Assembly: GCF_001460935.1 (NCBI RefSeq)
Contig: NZ_LN906597.1
Span: 668,768-732,767, forward strand
Direction of reading: 5' to 3'
DNA length: 64,000 nucleotides
Source of the DNA: Candidatus Ichthyocystis hellenicum
Lineage (GTDB): Bacteria > Pseudomonadota > Gammaproteobacteria > Burkholderiales > 2013Ark19i
Shown here: positions 16,247 through 25,239 of the stretch, in pieces
Layout: each line of letters opens with the position of its first letter
How positions within the stretch are numbered: position 1 is the first letter of the stretch
Notes under the pieces: model-generated
The model's input: the letters and a program-made list of their open reading frames with translations, nothing else
The model's database searches: none
What the model was told of the DNA's origin: nothing
Made by a program: the position numbers and the translations under genes

Positions 16247-18192
16247 ATAGGTAGTATAACCATGTTCATTCCCACAGAATGCATTTTCTTCTGCAGGACA
16301 AACGGTGTGTTGCTATGTAAAATTCGTGTGGTCCAGTTCTCGTCCTTCGATGTTATGTGAGAACTGAAGAACATAACGTTGCTAAATTCTGTCTCAACGC
16401 GTTCAGCCAGCTTGAATATTTCCTCTATTGTATCAATTCCAAATCCTGTGTACTGTTTGGCTGATAGGCCGTGACTATTACAGAAATTGACAAAGTAAGT
16501 GGTTCTTACCATGGCTTCCTGACGAAGTTTTTTGAGTTCCAGTTCACCACCATATGAGTTTGCATCCACAGTTTCTACGTTTATAAAAAGAAAATTTTTA
16601 AAATGATTGGGAAACATTTTTTGCACCCAACGTAAGTTGTGCATACCAATGCCGCGAGAACTACCAATAATGAAAGCCGCTGTTGGTTCGTTTGGAGAAA
16701 TGTCAATTTGGTCAGTGCGTGTACCATAAGGAAGATGCGCAAAGGATTCATCAATAAGTAAAATTTTTTCCTCTAATTGATAATAGTGCTTTCTGATCCA
16801 TATGCAGCCCAGAATAACTGTACTTGTTATCACAAGAGTAACCCAACCCCCATCTGAGAATTTAACAAATGATGTAACCACAAGGATGCTGGCTGTTAGC
16901 AAAAACGAGCTAAAAGCCAACAAAAATCGTGCTGCCCAATTTTTTTGGGTACTCTTTTGTCGCCACCAGTGGCGGCAGAGACCTGCTAATGTTAGAGAGA
17001 ATGTTAAGAATACGTTAATAGAGTATAATATGATCAAGAAACTAACGCGCCCTTGAGACAAAAGGATTATAAATAACGCGCTTATTCCCATCATAAAAAT
17101 ACCATTTTGAGTTACCAGGCGGTTGGATAGATGACGAAACTGACGGGGTACCCAAAAATCCCTAGCCATGTTAGAAAGTACTGACGGTCCAGCCAGAAAT
17201 CCGGTATTTGCAGCAACAAACAATAATAAGGCTTCTAAAAGTAAAATTATGGCTAGTGTCGAGTGCGCAAGCCACCCATGAATTCCAATTTCATTCAAAA
17301 TCATTCTAAAAGTGACGGCATTTAGGGTCATGCCTTTAACATGATTTGCATTCCAAAGTAGGTATAGAAGAATGGTTCCTCCCGCCATGAATGATAGAGA
17401 AAGTGCTATGTACAGCATGGTCAAGCGCCCAGTTTTTAGGCGAGGTTCTGCTAGTGATTGAACATTATTCGATACCGCCTCAATTCCAGTATATGTTCCA
17501 CCTCCAAGTGAATAAGCGCGAAGCAATAGCCCTACTGTAGCTGACCATCCTATGGATGATTGCATGCGATTGGTTTCTTCTATCGTAGTTGGGATAAGAT
17601 TCCCTAGCTTGTCGGCATGCAATAGTACGCCAACTACAATCAGAGCAAAGTGTGTTACTACGAAGCCTATAAATATAGGCAACAGAAAACGTATGGACTC
17701 TTTTAGTCCTCTGAGGTTGATTAGTATCAACCCAAATACACTTACGCACTCAAAAAATAGCCGAAATTTTTCCCAATACTGTGGCAGTATAGAAAATAGT
17801 GCATCTGTGCCACTAGCAATTGAAATAGATATAGTTAAAACGTAGTCAACCAATAAGGAACAACCACATATCAGTCCTAGATGATCTCCAAGAAGGGTGG
17901 TTGTTACTCGGTACCCCCCTCCACCATTGGGGAAGAGTTCAATAACCTGGGTATATGCAAATGAGATGAAAAATACGGTAACTGCTGTCATTACAGCAAG
18001 ATAGAGTGCTAAGTGAGTTGCTTGTCCTAATGCCAAAAATGCTTCTTCAGGACCATAACAGGCCGAAGATAGTCCATCTGCCCCCAGTCCTACCCAAGCT
18101 AGAAAAGACACCAACGCAATTTGATGGCGAACTTTCTTGTTTAACGGGTCCAGAGGCTTTCCCAGAATTAATCTTCTTATCTTATTCCACAT
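16237..18192 (-). CDS. APC-superfamily permease, KimA-like
   Basis: A 651-residue inner-membrane transporter. The head has the motif GLGADGLSSACYGPEEAF, which recalls B. subtilis KimA (a potassium importer of the APC superfamily), and PNGGGGYRVTTTLLG. About twelve transmembrane helices follow up to residue 475, then a soluble C-terminal domain of about 170 residues with a UspA-like start (IGMHNLRWVQKMFP). Many proteobacterial members are annotated only as amino-acid permeases, so potassium specificity is an inference. An AAGGA site precedes the ATG, and the gene begins 10 bp after ubiA as the last gene of the rluC run. It overlaps the convergent PilX-like gene by 10 bp. Confidence 0.75.
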   Translation of the reverse strand: MWNKIRRLILGKPLDPLNKKVRHQIALVSFLAWVGLGADGLSSACYGPEEAFLALGQATHLALYLAVMTAVTVFFISFAYTQVIELFPNGGGGYRVTTTLLGDHLGLICGCSLLVDYVLTISISIASGTDALFSILPQYWEKFRLFFECVSVFGLILINLRGLKESIRFLLPIFIGFVVTHFALIVVGVLLHADKLGNLIPTTIEETNRMQSSIGWSATVGLLLRAYSLGGGTYTGIEAVSNNVQSLAEPRLKTGRLTMLYIALSLSFMAGGTILLYLLWNANHVKGMTLNAVTFRMILNEIGIHGWLAHSTLAIILLLEALLLFVAANTGFLAGPSVLSNMARDFWVPRQFRHLSNRLVTQNGIFMMGISALFIILLSQGRVSFLIILYSINVFLTFSLTLAGLCRHWWRQKSTQKNWAARFLLAFSSFLLTASILVVTSFVKFSDGGWVTLVITSTVILGCIWIRKHYYQLEEKILLIDESFAHLPYGTRTDQIDISPNEPTAAFIIGSSRGIGMHNLRWVQKMFPNHFKNFLFINVETVDANSYGGELELKKLRQEAMVRTTYFVNFCNSHGLSAKQYTGFGIDTIEEIFKLAERVETEFSNVMFFSSHITSKDENWTTRILHSNTPFVLQKKMHSVGMNMVILPIQV

Positions 18193-18202
18193 TCAATTCC
18201 TT

Positions 18203-19084
18203 CTAGGGGCTTATAATTTTTGAGTTAGGAAGGTTAAAATTTGCTACTGTACTAACGAATATAACCAATCCAATCCAGTGATTCTGAGTGAAGGCATACA
18301 TGCATGAAGATCGATCACGATTCCTGATTTTAGCGAAAAAGTATATCATCACCGCAGCAGATATAATTAAACCCATGTAAAATAGTGGTCCCGTGCCTAT
18401 GCAATAACCAGTTAACGCCCACATTATTATGCTCAAAATTCCCCAAAATTTGATAAAAAACAAATCTAATGATCCTAAAAATAAAGCAGATGAATTTATT
18501 CCTATATTTATGTCATCATCTCGGTCAACCATTGCATATATGGTATCGTAGGAGAGAGTCCATAATAGATTTGCGAGCCACATAATCATGCAAACCCCAG
18601 GTATGCGATGTTGTACCGCTTCATAGGCCATGGGTATCCCAAACCCAAAGCATATACCCAGGTAGGCTTGCGGTACTTTTAAGAATCTTTTGGTTAGTGG
18701 GTAAGTAATCATCAGTAATATTGCTATTATTGCCATGATCCAAACTCTCAATGGTAACCATGCAATGGTTAAAGAAGATAGTATTAGTAATGCGATCGCA
18801 CACCATGTGGCTTGTTGTCTGGACAAACACCCTGATACCAGCGGTCGGTTACGTGTGCGCCGTACTTTACTGTCAAAATTCTGGTCTGAGATGTCATTAA
18901 AACAACATCCAGCTGATCTGCACAAAATTGCGCCTAATGTAAATGTTAAAACCATTTTAATATCGGGGTGGCCACCAGCGGCAAACCATAGTGCCGTTAG
19001 TGTGGGCCATAGTAACAGCAGGGTTCCTGTGGGTTTGTCTAAGCGGGTCAGTTTCGAAAAGTATGTTAAGCGTTGACGTAGCAT
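18203..19084 (-). CDS. ubiA: UbiA, 4-hydroxybenzoate polyprenyltransferase
   Basis: Integral-membrane prenyltransferase that attaches the polyprenyl tail to 4-hydroxybenzoate in ubiquinone synthesis. The 293 residues contain the first Asp-rich motif FNDISDQNFD (62-71), followed by KVRRTRNRPLVSG, and the second motif DTIYAMVDRDDDINIG, with about eight helices. The start at 19084 is an ATG with GGA upstream; a TTG at 19102 would add six residues. It overlaps the recG stop by 19 bp. The companion chorismate lyase gene ubiC is not in this window. Confidence 0.92.
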   Translation of the reverse strand: MLRQRLTYFSKLTRLDKPTGTLLLLWPTLTALWFAAGGHPDIKMVLTFTLGAILCRSAGCCFNDISDQNFDSKVRRTRNRPLVSGCLSRQQATWCAIALLILSSLTIAWLPLRVWIMAIIAILLMITYPLTKRFLKVPQAYLGICFGFGIPMAYEAVQHRIPGVCMIMWLANLLWTLSYDTIYAMVDRDDDINIGINSSALFLGSLDLFFIKFWGILSIIMWALTGYCIGTGPLFYMGLIISAAVMIYFFAKIRNRDRSSCMYAFTQNHWIGLVIFVSTVANFNLPNSKIISP

Positions 19085-21135
19085 GCAGTATCCGATAGCC
19101 AAAATTTATAATGTCGGTCCGCGATGTTATACCAATTTTTAAGTAATTGCTGTGCACATAAGTACGATTTCCCAGATATTTCCAGATCTTTTTGTAAATC
19201 AGAGAATTTTAGTTGAGGTAAGCCACTTTGTCGTGGACCGAATATTTGCCCAGGTCCGCGAATTTCTAGGTCTTTCTCTGCTAACAAGAAGCCATCTTGT
19301 GTTTTGTGCAAAGATAGTAAACGATTTTTTCCAATATTAGAAATATTAGGGTGATAAATGAGCAAGCAGTAGCTTTTTTGGGCTCCACGACCCACACGTC
19401 CCCTGAGTTGGTGCAGCTGTGCTAGCCCAAATCTTTCTGCGTGTTCGATGATAATCATTGTTGCATTAGGAACATCGATCCCAACTTCGATTACGGTTGT
19501 TGTCACTAGTAGGTCTATTTTATGGGCAAGGAAGTTTTTCATTACGTCTGCTTTTTCAGAGCTTTTCATTTTTCCATGTAGAAGGCCAATACGGTAATTA
19601 GGGAGAATTTGTTGAATAATTTCATGTGATTTTAATACAGAGCTTAATTCCATCTTCTCTGAATCTTCAATCAATGGGCACACCCAGTATGCTTGTTGGC
19701 CTGAGATTAAGTGTTCAGATATTTTTTCTATTATTATTTCCTTTTTAGATAGTTGAAAAAGATGGGTATCAATTGGCTGTCTTCCCTTTGGTAGATGTTT
19801 TATGGTTGATATTTGCAAATAAGGCGAGTACGTCATTGCTAAAGTTCGTGGAATTGGTGTCGCACTCATTAGTAATTGGTGCGGAAAATTACCTTTATTC
19901 CATAGGGAAAGTCTCTGTTCTACACCAAATCGGTGCTGTTCATCCGTGATTACTAGTGCCAAACGAGAAAATTGCACATCTTTTTGGATTAAAGCATGAG
20001 TTCCTATTATAAGTGGCAGTGTTCCTGAGGATAGATCGCTCAGAATTTGCCTTCTTTTCTTCAATGTTGTTGATGATAATAGTATTTCTAAACGAACTCC
20101 CAGTTTGTCCAGCCAATTTGATATCTTAATGTAATGTTGTTCTGCTAGGATTTCTGTTGGTGCCATGAATGCAACTTGATACCCAGATTCAATGGCCATT
20201 AGGGCAGCTAGGATTGCAATTACTGTTTTACCACTTCCGACGTCCCCCTGCAGGAGGCGGTACATACTTTTTGCATGACATAGATCATTTTGTATCTCTT
20301 CCCAGACCGATTTTTGGTCATCGGTCAGATCAAATGATATTTCTTTTACGAATTTACTTATCAGTTTAGTGCTTTTTGTCAGGGCATATGTTTTTTGATG
20401 TTGAGATCTGTTTTTTTCAGCAATGATTAAAGCTATGTGGTAGGACAGCAGTTCATCAAACTTCAGCCTTTGCCAACAGATGTGAGTTCGGTCTAGTATG
20501 CTATCGATTTGTTTGTATACGTCAGGTGGTGGAAAATGAATGGTCATAAGTGATTCTTGAATGGAGCCCAGATCATATTGAGTAATAATTTCTTGAGGTA
20601 GGATGTCTATCCAAGGCTTTTCCTCTATGGCCGCGTGGATTATCTTCCTAATTAATTTTTGCGACAGTCCAGCTGTTGATGGGTAGATGGCAGTAAGGCT
20701 TTGTGGCAATGGATCATCTTTTTGTATTGTCTTATATTCAGGGTGCAGTATATGTTTTCCTAACGTACTGTTGATTTTAAATTCACCGAAGGAACGGATG
20801 CGAGTTCCCAAAGGAAAGTCATTTTTTTGTGAAGGATATGAATTTATAAAGCTTATCTTGAATATACAGTCGTCGTCGTCCATTAGTGTGACTAGTAATT
20901 TGTTTTTTCTTTTACCAGTTGGTCTGGAATCAACCGAAATAACTGTACCCTCGACGACGCAATAGTCGCCCGCAGCAACGCTGCGCACGGGGGTAACAAC
21001 CGTTTGGTTGGTGTACCGTAGAGGGATGTGAAATACTAAATCCTTGGGACAGAACAGACCCATGCGTCGTAGCTTATCCTGCGTGCGCTGCCCCAATTTT
21101 GAAAAACCGTTCTTCTTAGTAGTGAACATCGGCAA
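19066..21135 (-). CDS. recG: RecG ATP-dependent DNA helicase
   Basis: Branch-migration helicase that remodels stalled forks and Holliday junctions. The 689 residues show the N-terminal OB-type wedge domain (about 45-140), Walker A GDVGSGKT (297-304), motif II DEQH (398-401), motif III SATPIPRT, and C-terminal motifs TTVIEVGIDVPNA and QLRGRVGRG. Length matches E. coli RecG (about 690). It starts 26 bp after ridA and overlaps ubiA, within the rluC-to-transporter run. Confidence 0.96.
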   Translation of the reverse strand: MPMFTTKKNGFSKLGQRTQDKLRRMGLFCPKDLVFHIPLRYTNQTVVTPVRSVAAGDYCVVEGTVISVDSRPTGKRKNKLLVTLMDDDDCIFKISFINSYPSQKNDFPLGTRIRSFGEFKINSTLGKHILHPEYKTIQKDDPLPQSLTAIYPSTAGLSQKLIRKIIHAAIEEKPWIDILPQEIITQYDLGSIQESLMTIHFPPPDVYKQIDSILDRTHICWQRLKFDELLSYHIALIIAEKNRSQHQKTYALTKSTKLISKFVKEISFDLTDDQKSVWEEIQNDLCHAKSMYRLLQGDVGSGKTVIAILAALMAIESGYQVAFMAPTEILAEQHYIKISNWLDKLGVRLEILLSSTTLKKRRQILSDLSSGTLPLIIGTHALIQKDVQFSRLALVITDEQHRFGVEQRLSLWNKGNFPHQLLMSATPIPRTLAMTYSPYLQISTIKHLPKGRQPIDTHLFQLSKKEIIIEKISEHLISGQQAYWVCPLIEDSEKMELSSVLKSHEIIQQILPNYRIGLLHGKMKSSEKADVMKNFLAHKIDLLVTTTVIEVGIDVPNATMIIIEHAERFGLAQLHQLRGRVGRGAQKSYCLLIYHPNISNIGKNRLLSLHKTQDGFLLAEKDLEIRGPGQIFGPRQSGLPQLKFSDLQKDLEISGKSYLCAQQLLKNWYNIADRHYKFWLSDTACYVNA

Positions 21136-21161
21136 TAATATAAAGTATGTATACGACTGCG

Positions 21162-21539
21162 CTATTTTTTTGCGGCAATTGCCTCAATTTCAACCAATGC
21201 ATTTAGAGGTAACTGTGATACTACTATCGTGGTGCGTGCTGGATAAGGTTTTGGTAGTGCCTTAGTCATAATTTCATTCAAACTGGCATAATTTTTCATA
21301 TCTACCAGATAAATGGTAAGTTTCACAATTTGGGATAAATCGCTGTTGGCAGTTCTTAATATAGAATCTAAATTTTTAAATATAGCATCGGCTTGATCAT
21401 CAAAAGTTTCTTTCAGTTTCATATCTTTTGGATCTAACCCGATCTGGCCTGATGTGTAGATAAGATTACCTGTAACTCGTCCTTGAGAGTAAGGTCCTAT
21501 GGCGCTGGGTGCTTGATCAGTTTCAATAACGCTCATCAT
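21162..21539 (-). CDS. ridA: RidA-family enamine/imine deaminase
   Basis: Cytosolic trimeric enzyme that hydrolyses reactive enamine/imine intermediates released by PLP enzymes. The start at 21539 gives 125 residues beginning MMSVIETDQAPSAIGPYSQ, the normal RidA head. YTSGQIGLDP, the substrate-binding Arg in YPARTTIVV, and the terminal LVEIEAIA are present. The reading frame is open upstream, but the extra residues are not family-like. An AGGA site lies about 9 nt before the start. It overlaps the end of the RCC1 lipoprotein gene by 17 bp and precedes recG by 26 bp. Confidence 0.92.
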   Translation of the reverse strand: MMSVIETDQAPSAIGPYSQGRVTGNLIYTSGQIGLDPKDMKLKETFDDQADAIFKNLDSILRTANSDLSQIVKLTIYLVDMKNYASLNEIMTKALPKPYPARTTIVVSQLPLNALVEIEAIAAKK

Positions 21540-22701
21540 GTACGTGTTCCTCATTGTCGAGAAGTTTGTCGAATCCATGTGATGATAACGCATATCCTAA
21601 ACCAAGTTCACCTTTTTTGTTGGATCCGCTTGCGTATATGTAATTGTTTGTATCGATAAAAATGCTACCGTTTGCTGTGGCTGCAATATCTGCTACTTCT
21701 GATGCGCCATGAGTGAAGTGAGATTGAATGTCGGGTTGTTCAAACCCAAGTTGTCCCTCATGGTTATCTCCTGCAACTAGCATTTCCCCGTTATTTGCTA
21801 ACAAGATGCTGTGCTGATTTCCTAGGGCTATTTTTTTTATACTTAATTTTATCGGTACTTGGGTGAATACTTTTCTTGGTATAGTGTCCCCTAATCCTAG
21901 TTGTCCTCTGGTGTTATTTCCCGAAACAAAAAGGACATTGTTGCCTAACATTGCGAAGCTGAAGTTAGGTCCGGCTGCAGCATCAAGCACATATTGTTGA
22001 AATATTGTGGTAGGCACCATGATATTGGTGCGTCCATTCATTCCAAGTTGTCCAAATTCATTGCTACCATTTCCTAGTAGATCCCCTGCTTGATTTATGC
22101 TAAGTAAAAATTGATCACCAGCGCTTATGTGAGTTATGGCATGTCCCACTATTACGAATATTGAGCGATCAACATAGTCTCCCGTTCCTAATTGTCCCTT
22201 GTTATTATGTCCTGATACCATAAGTGTGCCGTCTTTTCTGAGTACAGCGATGAAATCTATTCCAGCCGCTACATCACTTACATATTCAGCAATAGGTTGA
22301 AATTTATCCAATTTTTTTGTATCACCAATGCCAAATTGACCCCATTTATTTTCTCCTACAGCGTAGAGTTGGTTGTTGTTTGTGAGAATGAGAGAGAATG
22401 TAGGGCGTAAGATAATTTTTGATATATTTCGCGGTTCAGGCATTGGATGCATGAACCGCAGGATTAATTTATCTGGTAAACCCATCTGCCCTTTAGTATT
22501 GTCGCCGGTTAGGAGCACGAATGAAGATAGAGGTTCTATTATTCCCGATGCATAGTGACCCGCAAAAACGTGCTGTGCCTTTAAGGGGATGTGATCTTTA
22601 TGCTCTGGATTGTCTTTTTTATCCTTTATTCCAAAACACCCACTCATGAGTATAGTGCTTGCCAGCAATGAAATTAAAATTTTAGTAGTGTGCTTAATCA
22701 C
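21523..22701 (-). CDS. Predicted lipoprotein with seven RCC1-type repeats
   Basis: A 392-residue protein with a lipoprotein signal: hydrophobic ILISLLASTILMSGC, with Cys22 as lipidation site. The mature part has seven regularly spaced RCC1-like blade signatures: GDNTKGQMGL, GENKWGQFGIG, GHNNKGQLGTGD, GSNEFGQLGM, GNNTRGQLGLGD, GDNHEGQLGF and GSNKKGELGLG. This predicts a seven-bladed propeller like eukaryotic RCC1. Bacterial RCC1 proteins include secreted effectors and surface proteins, but the partner here is unknown. It lies 12 bp after nadB and overlaps ridA, inside a housekeeping run, so it is not obviously a mobile acquisition. Whether it stays in the inner membrane or moves to the outer membrane by the Lol system is open. 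Confidence 0.85.
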   Translation of the reverse strand: MIKHTTKILISLLASTILMSGCFGIKDKKDNPEHKDHIPLKAQHVFAGHYASGIIEPLSSFVLLTGDNTKGQMGLPDKLILRFMHPMPEPRNISKIILRPTFSLILTNNNQLYAVGENKWGQFGIGDTKKLDKFQPIAEYVSDVAAGIDFIAVLRKDGTLMVSGHNNKGQLGTGDYVDRSIFVIVGHAITHISAGDQFLLSINQAGDLLGNGSNEFGQLGMNGRTNIMVPTTIFQQYVLDAAAGPNFSFAMLGNNVLFVSGNNTRGQLGLGDTIPRKVFTQVPIKLSIKKIALGNQHSILLANNGEMLVAGDNHEGQLGFEQPDIQSHFTHGASEVADIAATANGSIFIDTNNYIYASGSNKKGELGLGYALSSHGFDKLLDNEEHVHDERY

Positions 22702-22713
22702 TTATGGTCCTTT

Positions 22714-24213
22714 TTAAGGGAATAGATATGTGGGATGAAAAACTGATGTATTTGTTTTGAAGTCTTTGTTGTAGTAACAGCCGTAGTTGTTTTTGCGTTG
22801 TTGAGAAGACATAACTATCAGTTGAGCACACATATGAATACTATGTGCGTCTGTGTTTTCATTTGGGCATACAATTGAAGACAGTTTATCCGCGGCGATG
22901 CGTAGATTGTTTGTACTCCTAACAATTCCGACATATTGGGACATGATGTTTTGTATGGTTGCTATTACGTTCTGTTCGGGTTTCGTTGGCGAAGCTGAGA
23001 TCGACATCTCACTTCTAATTGTTACTGGAGAGGCTTCTTTGCTTAGTATGCTTTTTGCACATCGTCGTCCCATTACTATACACTCAAGAAGGGAGTTGCT
23101 TGCCAGACGGTTGGCTCCGTGGAGGCCTGTGTATGCCATTTCTCCAATTGCCCAAAGACTTTTGATGTCAGTTTCTCCGTGGTAATTGGTTTTTACACCT
23201 CCGCAGCAGTAGTGAGCAGATGGTATAACTGGAATATAGTCCTGGGTTATATCTATATCGTAATTTCTGCAGCATCTATAAAGGTTTGGAAAGTTTTTCT
23301 TTAAGAAAGATGGTGTTTTGTGGGTTGCATCAAGGTAGACGCAATTTTCTTCCGGGTGTTCTTGCAAGTAACAGGAAATAGCACGAGATACGGTATCTCT
23401 AGGTGCTAAGTCCCCTCTTTTGTCAAAATCTTTTATGAAATTGTATCCGTTTTTGTTGCATATTTTTCCCCCTTCACCGCGAAGTGCCTCAGTAACTAAA
23501 AAAGGAGTTCCCTTTGGTGTATAGAATCCAGTGGGGTGAAATTGAATGAATTCCAGGTTTACTACTGCACATCCAGTTTTCCAAGCTAACGCTATTCCGT
23601 CGCCTGTGTTAGTTGAGGGGTTGGTGGAGTGGCTGTAAACCTGTCCAAGGCCACCACAGGCGAGAACCACGTGACTGGTGTCATAGGAGGTTATTTTTTG
23701 CTGATCAGTGTTAAATAATTGTATTCCGGTGCATTTCTTATCTTTATGAAAAATGTTTAATGCACGTGTGTTCTCCATCAAATGAATACGGGGGTGGTTT
23801 TTAGCCATAGAGTATAGTGCCTCTACTATGGCAGCTCCAGTTATGTCTTTGCAGTGGACTATACGTCTCCTACAGTGTCCTCCCTCTTGTGCAAGATGAA
23901 CGCCAAGATTATTAATTTTTGTACAGGAAAAGCCATGCGAAAAAAGCCACTCAACAGACTCTCTGCCTCGTTCGATTATACTGTACGCACTACCACGATC
24001 AGATGTATTGCCGCTGGCAACAAACGTGTCACGAAGGTGGTCTTGGGAAGAATCATCACTGGACCAGGAGCAGGCTATACCACCCTGAGCCCAGTAGCTA
24101 GAGGATGCGTTATAAGAAGATTTAGACACCAGGTACACATCACGGTACTGAGCTAACTCTATAGACAATACCAAACCAGATATTCCAGCACCGACGACAA
24201 AGATACTCACCAA
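22714..24213 (-). CDS. nadB: L-aspartate oxidase NadB
   Basis: FAD enzyme that oxidises L-aspartate to iminoaspartate, the first step of de novo NAD synthesis. The 499 residues contain the FAD-binding GAGISG (8-13), SSYWAQGGIA, the HLAQEGGHCRRRIVHCKD block, QFHPTGFY, EALRGEGG, and HYCCGGVKTNYHGETD followed by LHGANRLASNSLLE. Key residues of the fumarate-reductase/NadB flavoprotein family are kept. Quinolinate genes nadA and nadC are not nearby. It lies 39 bp after sppA and 12 bp before the RCC1 gene. Confidence 0.95.
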   Translation of the reverse strand: MVSIFVVGAGISGLVLSIELAQYRDVYLVSKSSYNASSSYWAQGGIACSWSSDDSSQDHLRDTFVASGNTSDRGSAYSIIERGRESVEWLFSHGFSCTKINNLGVHLAQEGGHCRRRIVHCKDITGAAIVEALYSMAKNHPRIHLMENTRALNIFHKDKKCTGIQLFNTDQQKITSYDTSHVVLACGGLGQVYSHSTNPSTNTGDGIALAWKTGCAVVNLEFIQFHPTGFYTPKGTPFLVTEALRGEGGKICNKNGYNFIKDFDKRGDLAPRDTVSRAISCYLQEHPEENCVYLDATHKTPSFLKKNFPNLYRCCRNYDIDITQDYIPVIPSAHYCCGGVKTNYHGETDIKSLWAIGEMAYTGLHGANRLASNSLLECIVMGRRCAKSILSKEASPVTIRSEMSISASPTKPEQNVIATIQNIMSQYVGIVRSTNNLRIAADKLSSIVCPNENTDAHSIHMCAQLIVMSSQQRKNNYGCYYNKDFKTNTSVFHPTYLFP

Positions 24214-24252
24214 ACCGTTTCTCTACGACTCAATGACGTCATCCTATAACAA

Positions 24253-25239
24253 TTATTTCATATGAGCGACCAAATATTGACTAACAATGTTGCCAGTAAA
24301 TTCATAATCAATCTTTTTAAGCAATGACTGTGGCCACTCATCAATATTTTGATAAACTACCGTACTGTTTGGAAATTCTTTCTTAGTAATTGAATCAATA
24401 TCTCCTAGCTCGTCAACTAAACCAAGATGAACAGCATCTATTCCTAACCACACTTTGCCTGAAAACAATTCTCCATTGCTTCCTTTTAGTTTGTTATAAC
24501 GTCCAATTTTTACATCGTTAATAAAGACATTCATGGATTTTTTGATTATATCTTTGGCTATTTTTACGTGCTCAGGGTTTATTTCAGCGAATGGATCCAA
24601 GAAATCCTTATTCTTACCGGAGGCGATGGTTCTGTTCTCTATGCCCAATTTTTTTATCAGTTCTACCATCCCGAAACCCTGCATGATTACACCAATTGAT
24701 CCCAATATGCTTACAGGGCTGGAAATAATTTTATTTGCTGCCGATGCTATGTAGTAACAACCTGATGCACATATGTCATCTACAACAGCATAAATTGGTT
24801 TATTAGGGTACTTTTCTCGTAATCTCATGACGCTATCGTAGATGCGTTTAGCCTGAACAGGTGATCCGCCAGGCGAGTTTAACAGCATAATGAGAGCTTT
24901 TGTAAGTGGATCGGATAGGGCGTTTTCCATTGTATTGATAGTATCATGGGCATTGAACGGAGACTTATCAGATATGATGCCGTTTAGTCTCGCAACGAAA
25001 ACATGTTTGCTGTGGTCTCTGTGGTAAGCATGCCACGAACTCGGTAGAAAAATGAAAGCCAGTATTAATAAAGCAACTGTTCTGAAAGCAATACGCCATC
25101 TTCTAGCGGCTCTGACTTCCTTTATTGCTAACAGAGAAACATCCTTCAGTGCTGATATACACTGATTATCATCGGTAGTATTGGATGGCATAGTTTGGTC
25201 TTCGATTAGTTCCAAATTTTCATTGTCGCACTGATTCAA
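24253..25239 (-). CDS. sppA: SppA, signal peptide peptidase (S49)
   Basis: Membrane-anchored serine peptidase that degrades leftover signal peptides in the inner membrane. The 328 residues have a cytoplasmic head of about 50 residues, one transmembrane helix (about 51-66), and one S49 domain, the short 36-kDa type. The nucleophile is Ser159 in ICASGCYYIAS and the general base Lys209 in IASGKNKDFLDPF. LNSPGGSP (120-126) supplies the oxyanion region. Its first 20 bp overlap the 3' end of rluC. Confidence 0.92.
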   Translation of the reverse strand: MNQCDNENLELIEDQTMPSNTTDDNQCISALKDVSLLAIKEVRAARRWRIAFRTVALLILAFIFLPSSWHAYHRDHSKHVFVARLNGIISDKSPFNAHDTINTMENALSDPLTKALIMLLNSPGGSPVQAKRIYDSVMRLREKYPNKPIYAVVDDICASGCYYIASAANKIISSPVSILGSIGVIMQGFGMVELIKKLGIENRTIASGKNKDFLDPFAEINPEHVKIAKDIIKKSMNVFINDVKIGRYNKLKGSNGELFSGKVWLGIDAVHLGLVDELGDIDSITKKEFPNSTVVYQNIDEWPQSLLKKIDYEFTGNIVSQYLVAHMK

